64,000 nt of DNA, taken from NCBI GenBank assembly GCA_016192135.1, contig JACPUR010000030.1:77211-141210 (forward strand), in the 5' to 3' direction. Position numbers and translations under genes: made by a program. Source of the DNA: Candidatus Tectomicrobia bacterium. GTDB taxonomy: Bacteria; UBA8248. Shown here one piece after another: positions 25,419 to 33,910 of this stretch (the stretch's first letter is position 1; each line of letters begins with the position of its first letter). Below the pieces are notes generated by a model, which was not told the DNA's origin, did no database searches, and was given only the letters and a program-made list of their open reading frames with translations.

Positions 25419-27422
25419 ATGAGCGACAAACCACCGGCATCAGGAAAATCCAGCATTCCCGGCAAGAACGGCAAGTCCCGCAAGCGCGCGCTGGGCCCGG
25501 TCGCCAACCTGGAGGAGCATGTCCCCCCCGAGTGGTGGCGGGGGATCTTCAATTCCCTCTACCTCAAGACCGACTCCGACGTCGTGGCGGACCCGAACAT
25601 CACCCGCCAGGAGGCCGAGTACTTCGCCCGGCTGCTCCAGCTCTCCCCCGAGGACAAGGTCCTGGACCTGTGCTGCGGCCAGGGGCGCCACTCCCTCGAG
25701 CTGGCCCGCCGGGGGTTCCGCGGGGTGGAGGGGCTCGACCGGTCCCACTTCCTGATCCAGAAGGCCCGGAGCCTGGCCAAGAAGGAGGGCCTCCCCGTCA
25801 AGTTTCGCGAGGGGGACGCCCGCAAGCTCCCCTATTCCCCGGACGCCTTCGATGCCGCCCTCATCCTGGGCAACAGCTTCGGCTACTTCGAGACCGCCCA
25901 CGAGGACCTGAAGGTGCTCCAGGGGGTGTGCCGCGCCCTCAAGCCCTGGGGGAAGCTCCTCATCGACGTCTCGGACGGGGAATACCTCCGCGAGCGCTTC
26001 CAGCCCCGCTCCTGGGAGTGGCTGGACGACAAGCACTTCGTCTGCCGCGAGCGGGCCCTCTCGGCCGACGGCCGCCGGCTCATCTCCCGCGAGGTGGTGA
26101 CCCACGTCGAGAAGGGGGTGCTGGTGGACCAGTTCTACGCCGAGCGCCTCTACAGCCGGCCGGAGCTGATGGAGCTGCTCAGGGCGGCCGGCTTCCACGA
26201 GGCCGCCGTCCACGGCGAGATCGCCACCGGCTCCCAGCGCAACCAGGACTTGGGGATGATGGAGCGCCGCATCATCCTGACGGGGGTGGCCCGCAAGGAG
26301 TGGACCCCCCTCCGCAAGCGGCCCAAGGAGGCCGTCCGCACCGTGGCGGTGGTGATGGGCGACCCGGGCAAGCAGGACATCGTCAAGCCCGACGCGGTCT
26401 TCGACGAGGACGACCTCTACACCATCGACCAGCTCAAGGCGGCCCTGCGGGAGCTCAAGGACTACCGCTTCCTCTACCTCTCGAACCACGACTCCCTCAT
26501 CGCCGAGCTCGCGAAGCTGAAGGGCAAGGCGGACTTCGTGCTGAACCTCTGCGACGAGGGGCTGGCGAACGACCCGCTGAAGGAGCTCCACGTCCCGGCC
26601 CTGCTCGAGGCGCTGGGCATCCCCTTCACCGGGGCGGGGCCCCAGTGCCTCGCCTACTGCTACGACAAGTCGCTCGTGCGGGGCATCGCCAAGGAGATGG
26701 ACATCCCCGTGCCCGAGGCCTTCTTCATCAAGCCGGGCGAGTCCACCTTCGAGATGCCCTTCGCCTTCCCGGCCATCGTGAAGCCCAACTTCGGGGACTC
26801 GAGCTTCGGCATCACCCAGAAGAGCGTGGTGCACGACCACGAGGAGCTCCTGAACGTGGTGACGGAGCTCCACCGGCGGTTCGGCTACGAGAAGCCCATC
26901 CTGGTGGAGGAGTTCCTGGCGGGGGCCGACCTGACCGTCGGCATCATCGGCAACCCGGACGCCTCCTACACCGTCTTCCCCGTCAGCGAGGAGGACTACT
27001 CCGAGCTCCCGGAGGAGCTGCCGCGCATCTGCGGCTACGAGGCCAAGTGGGACCCCGAGTCCCCCTACGCCCGCCTGCGCTCCATCCCGGCCAGCCTCCC
27101 CGACGTCACCGAGAAGCGCATGGTGGACGCCTCCCTCAAGCTCTTCGAGCGCCTGGGCTGCCGGGACTACGCCCGCTTCGACTGGCGCCTGGACGCCGAG
27201 GGGAACCCCAAGCTCCTCGAGGTGAACCCCAACCCCGGCTGGTGCTGGGACGGGCACCTGGCCAAGATGGCCAAGTTCACCGGCGTCTCCTACGCCGGGA
27301 TGCTCGAGGCCATCCTCCGGGCGGCCGAGCAGCGCCTCGGCCTGGACTCCCAATCGCCGGACCGCCCGGCCGAGCGCAAGGAGGAGGCGGCCGGCGAGCC
27401 CGTCCTCGTGAACGGGAATTAG
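25419..27422 (+). CDS. class I SAM methyltransferase fused to a D-Ala-D-Ala-ligase-like ATP-grasp domain
   Basis: In this 667-residue fusion, residues about 60-270 form a class I methyltransferase with motif I KVLDLCCGQGRHSLELA (residues 80-96), the acidic EGLDRS loop and FDAALILGNSFGYFET. Residues about 305-640 are an ATP-grasp ligase. FVLNLCDEG and LGIPFTGAGPQCLAYCYDKS are the D-Ala-D-Ala-ligase-like N-domain. FPAIVKPNFGDSSFGI (about 453) carries the ATP-binding Lys, and LLEVNPNPGW (about 600) holds the metal-binding Glu/Asn. The combination suggests formation of a peptide or amide bond and methylation of the same product. It lies downstream of the radical SAM gene. The ATG at 25419 has only a weak site (GGCGGAGCCG). 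Confidence 0.88.
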   Translation: MSDKPPASGKSSIPGKNGKSRKRALGPVANLEEHVPPEWWRGIFNSLYLKTDSDVVADPNITRQEAEYFARLLQLSPEDKVLDLCCGQGRHSLELARRGFRGVEGLDRSHFLIQKARSLAKKEGLPVKFREGDARKLPYSPDAFDAALILGNSFGYFETAHEDLKVLQGVCRALKPWGKLLIDVSDGEYLRERFQPRSWEWLDDKHFVCRERALSADGRRLISREVVTHVEKGVLVDQFYAERLYSRPELMELLRAAGFHEAAVHGEIATGSQRNQDLGMMERRIILTGVARKEWTPLRKRPKEAVRTVAVVMGDPGKQDIVKPDAVFDEDDLYTIDQLKAALRELKDYRFLYLSNHDSLIAELAKLKGKADFVLNLCDEGLANDPLKELHVPALLEALGIPFTGAGPQCLAYCYDKSLVRGIAKEMDIPVPEAFFIKPGESTFEMPFAFPAIVKPNFGDSSFGITQKSVVHDHEELLNVVTELHRRFGYEKPILVEEFLAGADLTVGIIGNPDASYTVFPVSEEDYSELPEELPRICGYEAKWDPESPYARLRSIPASLPDVTEKRMVDASLKLFERLGCRDYARFDWRLDAEGNPKLLEVNPNPGWCWDGHLAKMAKFTGVSYAGMLEAILRAAEQRLGLDSQSPDRPAERKEEAAGEPVLVNGN

Positions 27423-27446
27423 CGCGGGCGAATCCGGAAAGTTCGG

Positions 27447-27483
27447 CGGCCGCGGTCCCGGGAGGGGCCGCGGCCGTTTTTTT
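27447..27483 (+). terminator. rho-independent terminator after the methyltransferase/ATP-grasp gene
   Basis: CGGCCGCGG (27447-27455) pairs perfectly with CCGCGGCCG (27468-27476) across a 12-base loop. Seven T residues follow at 27477-27483, 25 bases after the stop codon. Confidence 0.9.
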
Positions 27484-27587
27484 GGTCCTTGGGAAAGGAC
27501 GAAAAGGGGGCGCTTCCCAGGGCCGGTTCGAGCCCCCGCCGGTGTGCTATCCTATGAGGGCGCGAGCCCTTTCGGATGGAGCCCGGC

Positions 27588-27878
27588 ATGAAGCTGGACG
27601 ATCTCTTGAGGGAAAAGCGCGAGGAGGTCCTCCGCCTCATCGCCCGCTACGGCGCGAGCAACGTCCGCGTCTTCGGCTCCGTGGCGCGGGGGGACTTTGG
27701 CCCCGAGAGCGACATCGACCTCCTCATCCTCCCCGGGCCGGGCATGAGCCTGTTCAAGCACGCCGCGCTCGAACGCGAGCTCGCCGACCTCCTCGGCTGC
27801 CGGGTCAACCTCGTGAGCGAGCGGGGCCTGAGGCCGCGCGTCCGGGAACGCGTCATGCAGGAAGCCGTCACCCTGTGA
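27588..27878 (+). CDS. mntA: MntA-like nucleotidyltransferase antitoxin
   Basis: This 96-residue minimal nucleotidyltransferase has the catalytic signature VFGSVARGDFGPESDIDLLI (G30-S31 and the D42/D44 pair). It matches MntA antitoxins, which add AMP to a tyrosine of the partner HEPN toxin HepT and so neutralise it. The ATG at 27588 has GGAG six bases upstream; an ATG at 27576 is possible. The stop (27876-27878) overlaps a GTG that is in frame with the HEPN gene, giving GTGA coupling, as expected for a type VII toxin-antitoxin pair. Confidence 0.88.
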   Translation: MKLDDLLREKREEVLRLIARYGASNVRVFGSVARGDFGPESDIDLLILPGPGMSLFKHAALERELADLLGCRVNLVSERGLRPRVRERVMQEAVTL

Positions 27879-27883
27879 GCCCC

Positions 27884-28216
27884 ATGCGGGATGACCGCCT
27901 CCTCGACATCCTCGATTCCATCGGCCAGATCGAACAGCAGGCGGCCAAGGGCAAGGAAGCCTTCCTCCGGGACGAGATGATCCAAGTCTGGATGCGCCAT
28001 CATCTTCTGATTATCGGCGAGGCTGCCGCAGGGTTGTCGCGCGAGTTGCGCGGACGAAATCCCGAGGTTTCATGGGCGGACATCATCGCCATGCGGAACA
28101 TCATCGTGCACGAGTACTTCGGCGTGGACCTGGGCCAAGTGTGGGACGCCGTGATCCAGGACCTGCCCAGGCTCAAGCGGGACGTGGAGGGGATTTTGGA
28201 AGGGATGGAACCCTGA
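27884..28216 (+). CDS. hepT: HepT-like HEPN/DUF86 ribonuclease toxin
   Basis: This 110-residue all-helical DUF86/HEPN protein has the RNase active-site motif RNIIVHEY (R71, H76, Y78), an exact RX4HXY, including the Tyr that MntA adenylylates. When unmodified such toxins cut RNA and arrest growth. The ATG at 27884 matches family N-termini (MRDDRLLDILDSI); the GTG at 27875 overlapping the mntA stop is an alternative start adding three residues. The active-site residues are intact, so the toxin is presumably functional. Confidence 0.88.
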   Translation: MRDDRLLDILDSIGQIEQQAAKGKEAFLRDEMIQVWMRHHLLIIGEAAAGLSRELRGRNPEVSWADIIAMRNIIVHEYFGVDLGQVWDAVIQDLPRLKRDVEGILEGMEP

Positions 28217-28284
28217 GGTCTAACGGTCGTTCATGAAGAAGCCTAACTGAACACTGATTTCCTCTCCCATCCCGCCCACGGTTT

Positions 28285-28653
28285 TCATTCGTGACGCTCC
28301 TCCGCTCCGTCCCCCGGACGGGGCGGGGGCGTCTCGCGCAGGGCGAGGTGGCGGGCGATGTCGGAGATGCGCTTGGAGAGGATGGTGAGCTGCACCGAGA
28401 AGTAGACCAGGATGAACACCACCCCCGCCAGGACCATGAGCATCCAGGCCTGCTGGGTGTCCGGCGTCCCGGCCATGCGCCGCAGCAGGGGCCAGAAGAC
28501 CGGGAGATCGAGCGCCAGGAGCCCCGCCGCGATCAGGATGAGCCAGGCCACGGCGTAGCCCACGTAGAGCCGCACCCGGATGACGAGCCTGAGCGCGTAG
28601 GCCGCCAGCAGCAGCCCCACGAGGTTGGCGAAGAAGAGGAAGGCGCCGCTCAC
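28285..28653 (-). CDS. DUF2304 family membrane protein
   Basis: This 122-residue protein has three predicted helices (FLFFANLVGLLLAAYALRLV, YAVAWLILIAAGLLALDL, WMLMVLAGVVFILVYFSVQL), then a short cytoplasmic tail with ISDIARHLAL. It matches DUF2304, a small membrane protein regularly found next to polyprenol-type GT2 glycosyltransferases. The GTG start overlaps the upstream glycosyltransferase stop (GTGA). It probably helps anchor or modulate the glycosyltransferase; this is inferred from neighbourhood. Confidence 0.85.
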   Translation of the reverse strand: MSGAFLFFANLVGLLLAAYALRLVIRVRLYVGYAVAWLILIAAGLLALDLPVFWPLLRRMAGTPDTQQAWMLMVLAGVVFILVYFSVQLTILSKRISDIARHLALRETPPPRPGDGAEERHE

Positions 28654-29378
28654 CGCGCCCGCCCCCGGCCCTCTTCCATCCAGGCCCGCAGGACGGAGCA
28701 GAGGATGAGGGTCCCCGTCAGGAGGGGATAGCGCAGGAGGGCGAGCTTCCCGTACATCGAGACGCCCGCCCTCCGCTCCGCGAAAACGGCCGGGTGCTCG
28801 GCGATCCGGAAGCCCCTGAGGCCCAGGTAGACCAGCGCCTCGGCGTGCAGGTCGAGGAAGGCGCCCTCGGCGATGATGGGCAAGACCGCCGGCCCCGCCG
28901 CCTTCATGCCCGAGGTCGAGTCGGTGATGCGCTGGCCGGTCAGGCGGCTGGCGACGCGGCTGAAGAACTGGTTGCCCAGGAAGCGCCCGATGGAAGCCCC
29001 CGCCGCCGCCCCCCCTGAAAAGCGGGTGGCCACCACGATGTCCCCCTCGCCGCGCTCCAGGCGCTCCAGCATGGGCAGGACCTCCGAGGCGGGGTGCTGG
29101 CCGTCCCCGTCGACGAAGATGGCGCGCTCGTAGCCGTTCGCCAGCGCCCAGGCGCAGCCGATCTGGAGGGCGCCCCGGTAGCCCAGGTTGCAGGCCAGGC
29201 GGATCTGGGCGGCGCCGAGCCGGTCCACGATGGCGGCGGTGGTGTCCGAGGAGTGATCGTTCACCACCAGGATGTCCACCCCCGGCGCGCTCGCGCGGAG
29301 ATCGGCGATGACGCGCCCAATGCTCTCCTCTTCGTTGTGCGCGGGGACGATGGCGAGGGGAGGGCGCCCGGCGGTCAT
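28650..29378 (-). CDS. family 2 glycosyltransferase
   Basis: This 242-residue GT-A fold enzyme starts PLAIVPAHNEEESIGRVIAD, continues with ILVVNDHSSDTTA and has a DxD metal site in AIFVDGDGQHPASE. The C-terminal RRAGVSMYGKLALLRYP and a hydrophobic tail suggest peripheral or single-helix membrane contact, like dolichol-phosphate mannosyltransferase relatives. It transfers a sugar from a nucleotide donor, probably to a lipid carrier. The ATG at 29378 overlaps the upstream methyltransferase stop (ATGA), so the three minus-strand genes form one tight unit. Confidence 0.9.
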   Translation of the reverse strand: MTAGRPPLAIVPAHNEEESIGRVIADLRASAPGVDILVVNDHSSDTTAAIVDRLGAAQIRLACNLGYRGALQIGCAWALANGYERAIFVDGDGQHPASEVLPMLERLERGEGDIVVATRFSGGAAAGASIGRFLGNQFFSRVASRLTGQRITDSTSGMKAAGPAVLPIIAEGAFLDLHAEALVYLGLRGFRIAEHPAVFAERRAGVSMYGKLALLRYPLLTGTLILCSVLRAWMEEGRGRAR

Positions 29379-30238
29379 GGGGCGCCCTCCGCGGGCCGCT
29401 GGGCGAGCAGGGTCATGATGTCGAAGGCGTTGAAGTAGAGGGAGGGCCCGCGCTCGATGGCGGTGGCTCCCCCTCCCGTCAGCATCCGGGCGGCGCGGCC
29501 CAGGCTCAGCCGCCGGCCGAAGCGGCGCAGGGCCACGGGCATGAGGCCCGCCTTCCGCATCACGCCCTCCAGCGTCCGGCGGCTGAAGAAGTAGAGATGC
29601 ACGGGCGGGAGCATCAGCCACCAGCGCCGCCCGAGGAGCCGGGCGGCGATGGAGGCGACGTCCCCCGTCGAGGCCACGAGCCACCCGCCGGGCCGCAGGC
29701 GCGCGGCGGCGGCGGCCATGTCCCCGCTCGGATCCGCCAGGTGCTCCACCGTGTCCCACATGGAGATGACGTCGAAGTCCTTCCAGCCGGACGGGAGGTC
29801 CCGCGCCGTCCCCGCCCGGGCCTCGAGGCCCCGCTTCCGGGCCTCCCCGGCGCAGTAGGCGGAGATGTCCACGCCGCGGGCGTCCCAGCCCTCGTCCCGG
29901 GCCGCGGAGAGGAAGGAGCCGGTCGCGCAGCCGATGTCCAGCCAGCGCCCGCCCGCGAGCCCGGTGGTGCGGCTGATCCAGGCGAGCCACTTCCGGTAGT
30001 CCGCCCGGCGCGCCGCCGCCTCGCTCTCGTAGCTGCGGTAGAGGCCCCCCTCGAAATACTCCCGCCCGTAGATGGCGCGCAGGCTCTCCTCGCCGGGGAC
30101 GGGATGGGTGAACACCAGCCCGCACCCTTCGCACGCGAGGACGAAGTAGCCGTCCTTCTCATGGAGCGGGGAGAAGGCGCCCCCGCCGCACAGGTTGCAC
30201 CTTCGGGAGAGGGCGGAGACGGGAAAAGCGTGAACCAA
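29375..30238 (-). CDS. class I SAM-dependent methyltransferase with N-terminal zinc-ribbon-like knuckle
   Basis: In this 287-residue protein the N-terminus has two Cys pairs, RCNLCGGGAF and CEGCGLVFTHPVPGE, as in many surface-polysaccharide methyltransferases. The SAM-binding motif I is RWLDIGCATGSFLSAA, followed by ARGVDISAYCAGEA and FDVISMWDTVEHLADP. The C-terminal part contains hydrophobic PPVHLYFFSRRTLEGV. The TTG at 30238 is chosen because GGAGG lies six bases upstream and the protein then begins just ahead of the Cys knuckle. It is coupled to the GT2 gene and divergent from the large membrane-protein gene. Confidence 0.88.
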   Translation of the reverse strand: MVHAFPVSALSRRCNLCGGGAFSPLHEKDGYFVLACEGCGLVFTHPVPGEESLRAIYGREYFEGGLYRSYESEAAARRADYRKWLAWISRTTGLAGGRWLDIGCATGSFLSAARDEGWDARGVDISAYCAGEARKRGLEARAGTARDLPSGWKDFDVISMWDTVEHLADPSGDMAAAAARLRPGGWLVASTGDVASIAARLLGRRWWLMLPPVHLYFFSRRTLEGVMRKAGLMPVALRRFGRRLSLGRAARMLTGGGATAIERGPSLYFNAFDIMTLLAQRPAEGAP

Positions 30239-30343
30239 GGGTTTCCTCCGGGCGCGAGTGGGGCTAGCATCCTCCGGCCGGATGGAACTTGCAAGCCTCA
30301 CCGCGACGCGGCGCGCCGAAGGCCGCGAGGAAAGGAGGCCGGG

Positions 30344-32395
30344 ATGGGAGGATGGAAGCGCCCGGGAGGCTGGGCCGCCGCGGCCGCGCTGCCGCTCGTC
30401 TTCCTCCTCCTCGATCCTGGGACGAGGCTCGACGCGCCGGGATGGAGGGTGATCCTCCATCTGCTCCACCTGGGGATGGCGGGGCTGGCCGCGCTCGTCC
30501 TCTGCATGGCGGGGAAGGGCGTCCTCCTGCGCGCCGGGCTCCTCCCGGCCGACCCGTGGGAGCGCCTCCTCCTGGCCGGGGGAGCGGGCTTCGCCCTGAT
30601 CGCGCCCCTCCTTCTCCTGCTCGGGGCGGCGGGGGGGCTGAGGGCCTGGCTCGCCTGGCCCCTCGCGGCGCTCCTGGCCGCCTCCGGCCGGGGCTGGCAC
30701 CCCCGCGAGGAGGGGCGCAAGTTCCCCTTTCCGCCGCCCTCGACCCCCGCCCGGCCGGCGGCCTGGGGGCTGGCCATCCTCCTCGCCCTGCTCTTCCTCG
30801 GGAGCCTCCTCGAGGCGCTCCAGCCCGTGCCCCAATCCCCCGATCCCCTGGCCCAGACCCTGGCCTACCCCCGCCTCTTCGCCCGCGAGGGGGGGATGAT
30901 CTTCACCCCCGAGAGCCCGCTCTACTTCGCCCTCACCGGATACTGGGAGCTCTTCCTCTCGGCGCTCGCGATCTTCCTGCCCTCGGACGTCTCGCTCGCG
31001 GCCGTGGGGCAGCTCCTCCACCTCCTCCTGGGGCTGGGCGGGGCGGCCCTCGGCGTCTTCTGCCTCGTCCGCCGGATCGCCGCCGGAGGGCCGGGCGAGC
31101 GCCTGGCCCTCGGCCTCTTTGGAGCGGCCCTATTCGCCGGGATGCGGGCCGACGTGCACCACGTGCGCCTCTTCTCCCTCCTGGCGGTCGAGGCGAAGTC
31201 CGACCTCATCGTGGCGGCCCTCCAGATGGCGGGAACGCTCGCCCTGCTGCGCGCCCTCGGTGAGGAGAAGGGCCGGCGCAGGGCCTTCTTCCTGGCCGGG
31301 ACGCTCCTGGGCGCGGCGGCCGGGGTGAAGATCACGGCGGGGCTCGCGGTCATCGGGCTCGGCGCCGCCTTCCTCGCCTGGCCGCCGGAGCCGCTGGCGC
31401 GGCGGGAGCGCTGGAGGGCGCTCGGCTGGGCGGGCGCGGGGCTCGCGCTGCTGCTCATTCCGCTCGTGGCGAAGAACGCCATCGCTCTCGGGAACCCCCT
31501 CTACCCGCTCCTTTCGTCGCGCCTGGGCTGCTGCGACAACCCGCTCTACTACCAGCTCGTCTCGGGGCTCGGGGCAGAGCAGGCCGGGAGCTGGGCCGGA
31601 TGGGCGCTCCTCCGGCTCGCCTTTCCCTCCTTGCCCTTCTTGCTCCTGCTGGCCGGGCTCCTCCGGCCGGAGCTCCCGCCCCGCCCGGCCCGCTTCCTGC
31701 TGCTGACCTGCGCCTTTGCGGCGCTCGCGGCGGGGCTGGCCTTCGCCCGGAACTTCCCGGTCCGCTACGCCCTGTTCATCCCGGCCTTCACGGCGGCGGC
31801 CGCCGCCTGCGCGGCGGGGGGACTGCTCGCCTGGATGCGGACGCGCCGGGGGACGGGGGAGCTTCTCGCGTCGCCCATCGCGCTCGGCGCCGGGTGGATG
31901 CTGCTCGTGGCGCTCGCCCTCGCCCCGACCCACCTCGACAACCGCCTGAAGCGCGGTTTCCGGGCGGGCTGGCAAGAGGGGAGACTTCGGGAGCGGATGC
32001 TGGCCGCGAGCCCCGCCTCGCGCTTCCAGGCCGGATGGGCGGAGAGGCTGCCCGCCGGGGCGAAGCTCCTCACCTTCTACCGGCCCGAGCGGCTCGTCGC
32101 CTTCACCGCGGGTTTCCGGCCCGCCGTGGCGGTCGAGGACCCGGAGCTGGCCGCACTGGTCGCCCGCGAGAAGGACCCGGCCCGACTGGAGCGAGCCCTG
32201 GCCGCCCGGGGCGTCACCCATGTCTATTTCGAGTCCCGCACTCTGGTCCCTCCGGGGTTCCCGCTCGACCCGGCGGGGCTGGCCGGCCGCCTGCGGGGGC
32301 GCCCGCCCCTGTGGCGGGAGGCGGGGTTCGAGATGCACGCGCTGGAGGCCGTTTCCTCTGGTGTAGAAAAAAAGCCGCCCGGGGCGCGCGAATAA
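30344..32395 (+). CDS. large polytopic membrane protein (glycosyltransferase-39/PMT-like)
   Basis: This 683-residue protein has about 11-13 predicted membrane helices in its first 530 residues and a hydrophilic C-terminal domain of about 150 residues (WQEGRLRERMLAASPASRF.., GVTHVYFES). An extracytoplasmic-type loop follows helix 4 (PQSPDPLAQTLAYPRLFARE, FTPESPLYFALTGYW). The layout and the C-terminal KLLTFYRPERL..AARGVTHV pattern resemble lipid-linked-sugar glycosyltransferases of the GT39/GT83 type, but I see no decisive DE motif. AAAGGAGG five bases before the ATG supports the start. Divergence from the GT2-methyltransferase unit suggests a joint role in surface glycan assembly. Confidence 0.75.
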   Translation: MGGWKRPGGWAAAAALPLVFLLLDPGTRLDAPGWRVILHLLHLGMAGLAALVLCMAGKGVLLRAGLLPADPWERLLLAGGAGFALIAPLLLLLGAAGGLRAWLAWPLAALLAASGRGWHPREEGRKFPFPPPSTPARPAAWGLAILLALLFLGSLLEALQPVPQSPDPLAQTLAYPRLFAREGGMIFTPESPLYFALTGYWELFLSALAIFLPSDVSLAAVGQLLHLLLGLGGAALGVFCLVRRIAAGGPGERLALGLFGAALFAGMRADVHHVRLFSLLAVEAKSDLIVAALQMAGTLALLRALGEEKGRRRAFFLAGTLLGAAAGVKITAGLAVIGLGAAFLAWPPEPLARRERWRALGWAGAGLALLLIPLVAKNAIALGNPLYPLLSSRLGCCDNPLYYQLVSGLGAEQAGSWAGWALLRLAFPSLPFLLLLAGLLRPELPPRPARFLLLTCAFAALAAGLAFARNFPVRYALFIPAFTAAAAACAAGGLLAWMRTRRGTGELLASPIALGAGWMLLVALALAPTHLDNRLKRGFRAGWQEGRLRERMLAASPASRFQAGWAERLPAGAKLLTFYRPERLVAFTAGFRPAVAVEDPELAALVAREKDPARLERALAARGVTHVYFESRTLVPPGFPLDPAGLAGRLRGRPPLWREAGFEMHALEAVSSGVEKKPPGARE

Positions 32396-32451
32396 ATTCC
32401 CCCTCCGCACGTTCCCTAAAAAGGGGATAGATCCGCCGCCTGGGGTGAAGA

Positions 32452-33294
32452 ATGCGCCTCCGTTCGATTTTCGCATGGATACCGGCCGCGAGCGTGGCGC
32501 TCGCGGCCAATTTTCCCGGAGTCGGGCCCAAGGCGGAGCTCTGGGAGCGCTGGCTCGCCCATGACGCGGCTTCGTCCATCCAGGTGGATCATTCGGCCTG
32601 GGGAGATTTTCTCTCCAAATACCTGGTGCGGGGCGACGATGGGGTGAACCGCCTCCGTTACGCGGCGGTGACGCCCGCGGACCGGAAGGCGCTGGACGAT
32701 TACCTCGGCCGGTTGAGCGCGATGCGGGTAAGCCGCCTCCGGCGGGCCGAGCAGCTCCCGTTTTGGATCAACTTCTACAACGCCCTGACCGTCCGGGTCG
32801 TCCTGGACCACTACCCGGTGAACTCCATCCTGCGCATCAACGTCTCGCCGGGGCTATTCGCCGTCGGCCCCTGGGGCAAGAAACTCGTCCTGGTGGAGGG
32901 CGAGATGTTGAGCCTGGACGACATCGAGCACCGCATCCTCAGGCCCATCTGGCGGGACCCGCGCATCCACTACGCGGTCAACTGCGCCTCCGTGGGCTGC
33001 CCCAACCTGGCGGCGGCGCCCTACACGGCGGAGACGGCGGACGCGATGCTCACCGAAGGCGCGCGCGCCTACGTGAACCATCCGCGGGGGGCGCGCGTCG
33101 CGGACTTCGGGCCCGTCGTCTCGAGCATCTACCGCTGGTACAAGGAGGACTTCGGCGGGACGGACGCCGGGGTCCTCGCCCATCTGCGCAGCCACGCTGG
33201 CCCCGAGCTGGCCGGACGCCTAGCAAAAGTCTCCCGCGTCGTGGACCACGAATACGACTGGTCTCTGAACGACGCGTCCGAGCCCCGCGACTAG
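32452..33294 (+). CDS. DUF547 domain protein
   Basis: This 280-residue protein has an N-terminal signal-like segment (FAWIPAASVALAANF). The DUF547 domain is seen in YAAVTPADRKALDDYLGRLS, FWINFYNALTVRVVLDHYPV, DDIEHRILRPIWRDPRIHYA and the signature VNCASVGCPNLA. DUF547 proteins are predicted envelope proteins of unknown biochemistry, with a papain-like or cysteine-centred fold proposed from the conserved Cys. Length is normal. It lies 57 bases after the membrane-protein gene and may be cotranscribed. Confidence 0.85.
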   Translation: MRLRSIFAWIPAASVALAANFPGVGPKAELWERWLAHDAASSIQVDHSAWGDFLSKYLVRGDDGVNRLRYAAVTPADRKALDDYLGRLSAMRVSRLRRAEQLPFWINFYNALTVRVVLDHYPVNSILRINVSPGLFAVGPWGKKLVLVEGEMLSLDDIEHRILRPIWRDPRIHYAVNCASVGCPNLAAAPYTAETADAMLTEGARAYVNHPRGARVADFGPVVSSIYRWYKEDFGGTDAGVLAHLRSHAGPELAGRLAKVSRVVDHEYDWSLNDASEPRD

Positions 33295-33320
33295 CCGCCA
33301 ATTCGCCGCCCAGACCAGAA

Positions 33321-33340
33321 GCCGCGGGTTCCCCCGCGGC
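33321..33340 (+). terminator. perfect 8-bp hairpin after the DUF547 gene
   Basis: GCCGCGGG (33321-33328), loop TTCC, CCCGCGGC (33333-33340). There is no T tract, so it could be a weak or factor-assisted terminator or an RNA-stabilising stem. Confidence 0.35.
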
Positions 33341-33445
33341 GGGAGCACCGGGGAGCAAGCCGCCTCATCCGGGGAGACTCCGGAGGGGACGCCGCTCCCC
33401 GGAATGACGCCGCTTCTCAATGACAGCAAGGAAGAGGGCCATACC

Positions 33446-33910
33446 ATGTATTCGAAGACGGGAGCATCGATCGTGGCCGGCCTCACCGCCGGCTTCGTGT
33501 TCGGGATGATGATGCAGATGATGGCGGCGCCCACGCCGGACGGCGGGCAGATGCCGATGATCGCCATGGCCGGCCAGGTCGTGGGTTCGCCGACGATTGC
33601 CGCCGGCTGGGGTTACCATCTGTTCAACAGCGCGGTCATCGGGGCGGTTTTCGGATGGCTGCTCGGCGACCGCGTGGACGGGTTCAATTCGGGCCTGGGG
33701 TGGGGCGCCGGGTACGGGTTCGCATGGTGGATTCTCGGCGGGCTCGTCCTGATGCCGGTCCTGCTCGGCATGCCCCCCTTCGCGCCGCTGATGATGCCGC
33801 CGATGTGGATGGTGGCGGCGGGCAGCCTCGCCGGGCATTTGATCTACGGCCTGACGCTGGGCGGCATGTTCGCGTGGCTCCGCGGAGGGAGGCAGGTGCC
33901 GGCGGTCTAG
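33446..33910 (+). CDS. small integral membrane protein, unknown function
   Basis: This 154-residue protein has four predicted helices (ASIVAGLTAGFVFGMMMQMM, LFNSAVIGAVFGWLLGD, GFAWWILGGLVLMPVLLG, MVAAGSLAGHLIYGLTLGG). It has methionine- and glycine-rich loops, an early PDGGQMPM, and conserved-looking small-residue packing motifs. It broadly resembles YagU-like or DUF6789-like membrane proteins, but I cannot assign a family with confidence. The ATG at 33446 follows GGAAGAGGG; an earlier ATG at 33404 lies within repeat-like sequence. Confidence 0.65.
   Translation: MYSKTGASIVAGLTAGFVFGMMMQMMAAPTPDGGQMPMIAMAGQVVGSPTIAAGWGYHLFNSAVIGAVFGWLLGDRVDGFNSGLGWGAGYGFAWWILGGLVLMPVLLGMPPFAPLMMPPMWMVAAGSLAGHLIYGLTLGGMFAWLRGGRQVPAV

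Noticed and set aside
25220-28216. A 998-codon plus-strand frame joined to the HEPN gene.
   Set aside because: Most of it is the alternate frame of the methyltransferase/ATP-grasp gene. Only the last 110 codons show a real domain, so the start was moved to 27884.
33404-33445. An earlier start (ATG at 33404) for the small membrane protein.
   Set aside because: The added residues (MTPLLNDSKEEGHT) are hydrophilic and have no ribosome site, whereas GGAAGAGGG lies just before the ATG at 33446.
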